NCBI RefSeq assembly: GCF_000005505.3
Contig: NC_016135.3
Coordinates: 25,878,758-25,942,757 of the forward strand
Source of the DNA: Brachypodium distachyon
Lineage: Eukaryota > Streptophyta > Magnoliopsida > Poales > Poaceae
Direction: 5' to 3'
DNA length: 64,000 nt
How positions within the stretch are numbered: the stretch's first letter is position 1; the number at the start of each line of letters is the position of its first letter. Below the pieces are notes generated by a model, which had not been told where the DNA came from, did no database searches, and saw nothing but the letters and a program-made list of their open reading frames with translations. The position numbers and the translations under genes are program-made. Below, piece by piece: positions 57,031-64,000 of the stretch.

Positions 57031-60000
57031 ATGGCCCCTCCTCGGCTCCCCGACGACGTGGTCCACCTCATCGACGACGACGACGACGAGTACTCCACCG
57101 CGGGCTCTGCCCCTTCCCTCTACAAGCGCGCCCGCGCCGTCTACGCGGCTCCCTCGTCCGCGGGTTCCCAGGACTCCCTCGACGCATTCGCCACTCCCTC
57201 GCCCGTCCCGAAGCGGCGCGGGACGCTCGTGTCCCCCATCGTCCTCGACGACGACACCCCGCCGTCTTTCGTCCCTTGCTCGCTGCTCGGCGCTCGGTCC
57301 GCCGTTGGCGCGGCCGCGCCTGGTTCTGACCTCGCGACCTCGGACTTCCCTTCTGGTTTCGACCTCCCGAGCTCGGACTTCCACGCTGGCTTCGACCTCC
57401 CGAGCTCGGACTTGCGTGCTGGTTTTGCTGTCTCGAGCTCGACCGGCCGCGCTACTGGCATTTTCGAGATCCCGGGATCGCCTCTCCCAGCATCTACTCA
57501 CCCCGACAGTCTTTACAATGAGATGATGGGCTTCACCACCTCGTCCTTGGCTGGACAGCCTGGGCCGTCCCGTGTCCCAGGTTTTTCTTCTGCTTCTTAA
57601 CTTTTGAGACTCGAAAATCTTTGATTGCGTGTTCTGTATGACTAACTGAGAGTTCTGTATGTGTAACTCTTCTTTGTGCCTTGCAGGAACTTCTTCTCCG
57701 ATATCTCTGGACAGTGATGAGGAGGATGTCTTTGGGGACAGACTGCCGTCGCCCAAGTTGATTTCGCCCTGTGAAGATCTTACTCTGCAGGACCAGGATG
57801 AAGACGACAAGGAAGGGAATCCTCAGCTGATTGCAGAAGGAAAGAAAAAACAGGTCTGGAAGGACCTTTTGTTAGTCTCTCCCTTTGTTTGTTTCTTTGA
57901 ACAAGATAACATGTTAGTTTAAGTTTCACAAATGAAGCAACTTGAGTAATAAGCCTTTATTTCATTATATAGAAAAGGAAGAGGTTAACAAAGGAAGGGA
58001 GAGACAGGTTGAATGAAGAAAAGAAACGGCAGCGAGAGGTCTGGCTCGTAAACTTAAAGCATTTTAGCGAACATGTTTCTTTTGTTGCATGACAAAGAGT
58101 ACAGAATATGAGGGTTATTGTTTACTTTGTAGGAAAATAAGCTCCTGAAAGAATCTATGAAAGCTCAAAAGGCAGAGCAGAAGAAGTATGCCAAAGAAAA
58201 AGGGGATTGGGAATCAGGAAAGTACGCTTTAAAATCTATTGTCGCTGAGATTGACTCAACAATCATTGAAAGTGGCTCAGTTGGAGGTATTTTAAACCAT
58301 GAACAATTAAATTAGTTCCATTAAACTATCAAGTCATCAGTTATTGGAAACTTGCGTTCATCTTTTCTCTATCGCTGAGATGTCTGGACCTTTGCAAACA
58401 GGTACTCTTCTCACGAGATTTGTGGAGAAGGACCTCAAGTACCGAATTCAGGTTAATCCAATCAGGGGATCAATTTTATGGAAGATGGAGGTTCCTCAAA
58501 TTGGCCAGGTGCTTGTTGGTCATGACTCATAACAGTACCTGTCATATAGCGATGCATGCTTCCTCTTTACATTTGAAATGTAGATGTGTATTCAGAGTAA
58601 AATTCTGGCTTTCAGCTTGTCAATATAGGTGCACCAGTTAGGTCATCCAATGTTCAAGTTATATGGGAGTATGTTTTAATATAAATGGAAGATCTATATA
58701 CATTCCACATCATGCAGTAGTAGAATGTAAGTTTTCCGTAATATAAACAAAACATATATATGCATTCCACACCATACAGAAGTAGAATGTAAGTTTCCTG
58801 TCGTGCCATTTATTTTAGGCCTACAGGAATAGAAGAAGGTTACAATAGGATGTAGGTCCAAGGTACCGTGACATAGAAAATTCAGCATCATTAGTCTATA
58901 ACCACATCACAAATATCGTTGTGTGGCATATCTTTCTGAGGATGACATTACTGTGTGCAGGACCCAGCTTCAGTGTCAGAAGTGCCATATATTCTATTTG
59001 TGCTCCAAGCTGAGGAATTCTGTGATCTCATCAGCAGTGGATCCTTCATGGATCATGTTCACACAGTTCAAAGTCGCTATCCAACTTTCACTATTTGCTA
59101 CGTCACTAATAAATTGATGAACTACATAAATAAACGGTTGGTTCCTCTATGTCTAAATTACCATCTTGTAGTTTTTTTATTGATCTTTATTTTGTATATC
59201 AACTGTCTACGATGCCCCTCACTTGTTTATGCAATAATGCTAAGTAGCTGATAATATTGACTTCCTCTTCAATTTTTTTTTGAGCAATTCCTCTTCTTCA
59301 TTGTCTTATGTTCACCTGAACTATGGACGATGCAGAGTTTCTGACTGCTTTACATGACATAGTTTGCTTCATTGTGGTATTCTTTTGTCCTGTTAATTAT
59401 ATAAACCACAACCGACAGACAAACAAGCCTGGAAAATTAGGCAAGAATGACGAGAAAAAGAAGAAAGTGGAGCATTTCTGTGTTATATATATATTTAATT
59501 TTTTCATGTAATGTTGTAACTTGTAATTAGTAGAAAATGCATTTATCTCTTGCTATTTAATAATGCTAACATGTTCTATCTGTTTTTTAACATGTTAGTG
59601 AGCGAAGTCAGTATAGGAATCCGTCCAGTTCTAATAGTTGGAAACGTCCACCAGTGGAAGAGGTCTGTTTTCAACTGTAGCGAAGTTTGCCTGAACTTTT
59701 TCTAGAATGTGTAACAGATTTGTATTTTTAGGTTTTATGCCAACTAGCAACACACTATGTTGGAGTTCACTCCAGGCAATGCACAGATGAAGGTGAAGTA
59801 GCAGAGCACGTTGTTGGTTTGACATCTAGTCTTGCAAATTGCAAATACAGGCAAGTTACATTTTCTAGATCAGAATGGCTATTTAACTATTTGTTTTGCT
59901 CTGCTCCCTTGTATTTGAATTACTTTTATATGATCCCTATGATACTAGAGGGTATATATGTCACATATCTAGACCATTTCCATCATAGTAAAGGACTAAA

Positions 60001-61906
60001 GGGTAATACCGATATGTATCTCTTTGCTTGTGGCACTATATACTTGCTCCTGATTTTATTGTATGATAACATCAAACTACCGAAGCTTTTTGGAAATGTT
60101 TGGTTATACACCATAAAAAGATGTGCACTCCCATGTTGAAATCTGACCAAATTGGTACAATCAGCTTCCTAGAATTTGTCCGTGAAATGTAATTATGAAT
60201 TGCATATAGGGTATGCATTTTCTCCTTGTACAACTGCCATGCACATGATTATACTAAATGGATGTACTTAATTTGATAAGCTCAATTCATGTGGTACTTT
60301 GCTAGTGGCTACTAGTTACTGAGTCACCTTTCACATCCACAAAATCTCGGCATAAGTATGCCAAAGTTCCGATAGACGCTATGATCACAGCTCTAGTGCT
60401 GTGAACTCTCTGCTGAAAAAAAAACACTTCTGGCCTCTGTAACCATAGTAAAGATCTTCTGTTATGACCTCGATGTTGTATGCGTCAGCCACTTTGCACT
60501 TGATGTTGGTTTCCTTTCAAGGTAAAATGTTAAGAGTACCTATGCCTTTAAATGACTTAATATGACATAAAAGAATTGTCATGTAGTTCTATTCTATAAT
60601 ATAATTTTGATGTCCATTTGGTGCAAATACGTAGTTTTACTTGATGTTGATGCAGCCTGCATGTTTTGTTAATTTTCCCTTGACTGTTTTGCAGGAAACC
60701 ACTCACATGGTTGTCTGTGCATGCTAACGGTGCGATGATACCTAAAACTTTCATCGATAAAGATCTGGCTAAGAAAGACACCTGGTAAGATGTACTTATA
60801 ATTGAAATGGTTCTCGTTTTTGTATATAAGCTCTGCATTTTCAGTATTTTCTTATTTCTGTTTTTGTATATATCATAAAGTGTGCACTTCCAGTATTTTT
60901 CACTTTTTGCATAAGGTTATTTAGGAATTGCAGTTTGGTTCTTACTCATTTTCAGCTAGATCATCAATTTGATCAACGAAATAGGAGTCATGTGACTGCC
61001 ACCAAAAGTATACCATTAGGAACTTCTTTCAGATACAAATTCAGTGGTTTACTTTGTACAATATAATGCATATGCACTGTCTCATAAACTGAAAAAGAGG
61101 GAGTACCTTACTTTTCCATCTGCGGAACTGACTTCTCATCATAGTTGTAAACTAAGAAAACAATGAGTTGCTTGCTCCTACAGTGACAAGGTTCTGCTGT
61201 CTATCCTAGCTCCTACAGTGATCATGGTGTTTAACCAAATCTGATCTGATGATCATCCTGTTTGTCATGGTAGTGATAATTTGGAATTATGTTTGCAGTG
61301 AAATCAATCATTTTGAGCTTCCAACTATGGTATCCATATGTAGTACTCCCTCCGTACAACAAAGAATGTCTCAATTTTGATTAAATTTGAATGCATTTAT
61401 ACATTAAGTCATGTCTAGATACGTCCAAATTTTTACAAACTTGAGACATCTTTTGTTGGACGGAGGGAGTACGACATTTTTGAATTCGAACATTCAGATC
61501 AGAGTTACATGTCTTCTTCTATCCTATATAATTTTTGAAGTAAATCATTTGTAACAGGATGAAGTCTCTTATAGCCATCCCTAAAGTCCAGCCAAGATTT
61601 GCCCTGGCAATCTACAAGAAGTACCCTACCATGAGATCTCTTCTGAATGTTTACATGGATCCCAGTAAAACTGTGAGTGCTGCCTGTTTGATCAGGTTCT
61701 GGAATAATGCAGAAATTGCACATTCCCTCTCTCTGTGCCTTAATATGTTCTTGTAACAGGGTCGCGACAAGGAGCTTTTGCTTCAAGATTTGAAGTGCGA
61801 AAATCGAGTAGGCGACGATGGCACAAGGGTGGGACAAGTATGTTCCAAGAGAGTGTACAAATATCTCACTGCACAAGATGGAACAGCGGAAGCGGATTCT
61901 GCCTAG
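57031..61906 (+). CDS. EME1: EME1, regulatory subunit of the MUS81 crossover-junction endonuclease, 11 exons
   Basis: The exons are 57031-57580, 57687-57853, 57973-58038, 58133-58286, 58402-58508, 58961-59136, 59599-59662, 59732-59850, 60695-60784, 61558-61672 and 61760-61906. Together they are 1755 nt, 584 residues, all phases matching. The N-terminus is disordered (MAPPRLPDDVVHLIDDDDDE), then comes a basic coiled segment (KRKRLTKEGRDRLNEEKKRQ), the ERCC4-like nuclease fold (SIVAEID, GSILWKMEVPQIGQ, YILFVLQAEEFCDL, FTICYVTNKLMNYIN) and the helix-hairpin-helix C-terminus (LIAIPKVQPRFALAIYKKYP). Its heterodimer with MUS81 resolves branched DNA at forks and in meiosis. Intron 8 starts with GC (CAG then GCAAGT) instead of GT; the phase requires this. 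A damaged tandem copy follows. Confidence 0.95.
61346..61469. mobile_element. Stowaway MITE (124 bp) in EME1 intron 9
   Basis: CTCCCTCCGTACAACAAAGA at the left, TCTTTTGTTGGACGGAGGGAG-type right end, TA on both sides. Confidence 0.88.
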
Positions 61907-62785
61907 TAACCCTAACGGTGGATCTATGGCCGCACCATCCTTATGGGCTTGTTAACTTATTAGTGCATATGTATTATATGAAATTTCAGCGCCCTGCAGT
62001 GCTTCTGTAATGACCGTTGCGTGCAATGTTGTGTCATACTGTCATGACACTTACTATGTTCCGTGAACCTTATGAAGACATGTATGATGATCGTATGCTA
62101 ATGCTAGATATATACGCTAAGTTATGTATTACTTGATCTGCTCGTTCTTGTAGAGTAAATAAATAATTGGATTTTGATTGAGTTATTTTTCTAAGGAAAA
62201 AAGGAAAAGGCAGATTCAACAGTACATCGTTACTTCTCGAGGTGATCTGCGAGACAATATATGCAGTGTAGCTTAACGTCAAAAGAGAAGAAGTGCCGTG
62301 TAGCCAAGAAAGCAGGCGGTGGAGTCAGCAAGTTCTAGCTAAGTTGTTGATATGTTGTTTGAACCTTGTTTGATTCGCTAACCACGTTTGCGCACGTTAA
62401 GTTATCTGTGGGCCGTGATCTGCGTTCCAGTTCCAGGGATGGTCTTGCGTTCTCGTAAACTCGCTTCCTCTTAGATACGTTCATATTTTGATAAATTTAG
62501 GATAGGAGTGACTATATTTTTTGACATGACCCGTGCAGCTTTGCGGTGATCATCGAGTCATCAACCTACTGATGAAAGAGCTAGGCAACGGGCAACTACT
62601 CTACGGAACCTACTCTACCCTTCTTGACTTCTTGGTAGAGATTACTGGTTGCTCGGTTATCCGTTGTACCTCGAAAGGTCCAAAATTCATAAATCCCGCC
62701 TTCTGTCCTGAAACCCTCAAATCCCCAATTCTTCCGACGGTGAACAACTGAACACCGAAGCTTGCAGGACAAGCCCACCAAGACA
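61907..62785. other. Intergenic between EME1 copies
   Basis: 3' flank of EME1 and 5' flank of the second copy. No gene or clear element was seen. Confidence 0.45.
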
Positions 62786-64000
62786 ATGGCATCTCGTGTG
62801 CCCATCGTCGTTCCCCTGCCACCCTCCGCAACCGCATGCCCTCCCGCTCCCGTGCCACTCCCTCGACCGCTCCAGACTTCCACGAAGCTTTCTCCCCTTC
62901 CCCGGCCGTCCCGAAGCGGCGCGCGTCCGTTACCCCGATCCTCCTCCTCGACGACGATGACGATGCCCCTCCACCGCCGAAGCGGCGGCCCGAGCCGCCG
63001 GGCTCCGTCGTGCGCGAGGCTCCCCAATCGGTTGCCCCTTGCTCGCTGGGCCACCGCTCCCGAGCCGCCTCTGGCGAGACGCATGATTCTGATTCTGATT
63101 CTGATTCTGATTCTGCTCTCCCGCGGTCGTTCCGCTTCGACTACGATGCTGCCGCTTCGAGGATCCCCGTATCGGCTCCCCGGTGCTCGGTCGACCCCGA
63201 CACTGCTGCTGCTAAGACGCCGGGCTTCACCACCCCGCGCTCTGTTGGGCCTTCCAGCACCCCGGGCTTCTCTTCTACTAGCCGCACGACGCATGATTTG
63301 TCTGGTGATGTTCCTTGCTTATTTATTAGTAGGCTGGTAGCTGCTTTCCTTTTTGAGACTCCGCAATGGAATAATAATCATCTTATTTAGTAATAGGGTA
63401 AAAAAAATATTTGTGCCTCACAGGAGCTTCTTGTCCAATATCTCTGGACAGTGATGATGAGTTGGATGACTTTGGGTACAAATGGTCTACCCCGCAGAAA
63501 GAGGACACACCCAGCAAGGATGAGAAAAAACAGGTCTGGCTGATTGAGCATGTAACTTGTTAGTTTAGTTTCATGAAAAATATGCATCATAAATGAGAGG
63601 CTTTTGTGCAACATAAGAGGCTTAATAAGAAAGAGAGACGAAAAAGAAAAACGACAACAAGAGTTTTATTAGAAAATGTCAACAGTGAGAGGTTTGACTT
63701 GTAAAGTATTTTAAAAGACATGTCTGTTGTGGTACGTGAGAAATAGTAGAGAATATGGGAGGGTGTTGTTTATGACTTTATGTTGCTGCAGGAAACAAAA
63801 ATGCAAAAAGAAGCTGATAAACATCAACGAACAGAGCAGAAGAAGTTGGCCAAAGAAAAAGAAGACTGGTTCAGGAAAAGATGCTTTACGATCGATTGTG
63901 GCAGAGATTGACCCAACGGTCCTCGAAATCGGCTCAATCGGAGGTACTTACAAGTCAGTTGTACCAATCATCGTGCATTGTTTTCATATTTCTTTAATGC
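62786..64000 (+). pseudogene. Second EME1 copy, decayed, runs off the window
   Basis: Exon 1 in the frame from 62836 (DFHEAFSPSPAVPKRRAS) corresponds to residues about 50-70 of the intact copy, but the first ATG (62786) is in another frame. The exon-1 donor of the intact copy (CAG then GT) aligns with GC here. Exon 2 (63424-63534, ASCPISLDSDDELDDFG) has one extra base near 63480. The exon-3 donor is TT (about 63665). Exon 4 (about 63793) has lost two bases after KEKEDW, shifting SGKDALRSIVAEID out of frame. A (GATTCT)5 repeat encodes a DS run at 63085-63114. Later exons lie outside the window. Confidence 0.82.
63085..63114 (+). repeat. (GATTCT)5 hexanucleotide repeat in EME1 copy 2
   Basis: Five perfect GATTCT units encode alternating Asp-Ser in the frame homologous to the disordered EME1 N-terminus. 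The intact copy has no such repeat. Confidence 0.9.

Noticed and set aside
56651..57526. 291-codon plus-strand frame overlapping the EME1 start
   Set aside because: It overlaps EME1 exon 1 in another frame and is made of low-complexity Pro/Ser/Arg sequence; the EME1 frame has recognisable domains.
56938..57810. 290-codon minus-strand frame across EME1 exons 1 and 2
   Set aside because: It is antisense to recognised EME1 exons and has only repetitive VREVETR-like sequence caused by the internal EME1 repeat.

Overview
This is a plant nuclear window, almost certainly from a grass (Poaceae). The evidence is split genes with GT-AG introns, GC-rich first exons, many TA-flanked Stowaway MITEs, a Copia LTR of the Angela/BARE type, and grass-type DUF247, F-box/DUF295 and LRR-RLP families. 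The gene density (about a dozen genes or gene remnants in 64 kb) suggests a compact pooid genome such as Brachypodium, but the species is an inference. No bacterial, organellar, tRNA, rRNA or CRISPR feature was seen.

Layout. 1-5416: a broken L1-type LINE, cut by the window edge. 5417-7085: repeats, including a clean 488-bp Mutator-like element with a 9-bp target duplication. 7086-16080: two convergent DUF247 genes, both disrupted (one by an in-frame stop, the other by a 1.57-kb insertion plus a frameshift), followed by a small secreted-peptide gene whose promoter segment is repeated. 16762-19874: an intact four-exon glycerol kinase gene (minus strand). 22270-31899: an LRR receptor-like protein gene split by about 7.4 kb of foreign DNA. 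That DNA contains a 5.7-kb segmental duplicate (copy A) of the gene at 36214-39697, with a triplicated 102-nt exon, and LTR-retrotransposon pieces. 33430-34170: a second RLP 5' fragment. 36214-39697: an intact nine-exon gene for a UCH/USP-related protein that appears catalytically dead; 37880-42652 is copy B of the segmental duplication. 43060-44100: a Pack-MULE-like element. 44401-45768: an intact F-box/DUF295 gene. 46679-50712: a 12-exon BRIZ-type (BRAP2/RING/ZnF-UBP) E3 ligase gene (minus strand). 52324-53040: a single-pass membrane protein of unknown function. 55010-56141: a degenerate second copy of the F-box gene between 0.4-kb direct repeats. 57031-61906: an intact 11-exon EME1 gene. 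62786-64000: a decayed tandem EME1 copy running off the window.

Functionally, the glycerol kinase, BRIZ and EME1 genes are ordinary conserved genes whose exons could be joined in frame through to the stop codon. The accessory content is more interesting. In self-incompatible grasses, the S and Z loci are each built from a pair of DUF247 genes plus a small secreted stigma protein. The broken DUF247 pair next to a small secreted peptide gene has that architecture and may be a decayed self-incompatibility locus. The second unusual system is in-frame exon amplification in the UCH-related gene: a 102-nt phase-1 exon is present once in copy B and three times in copy A.
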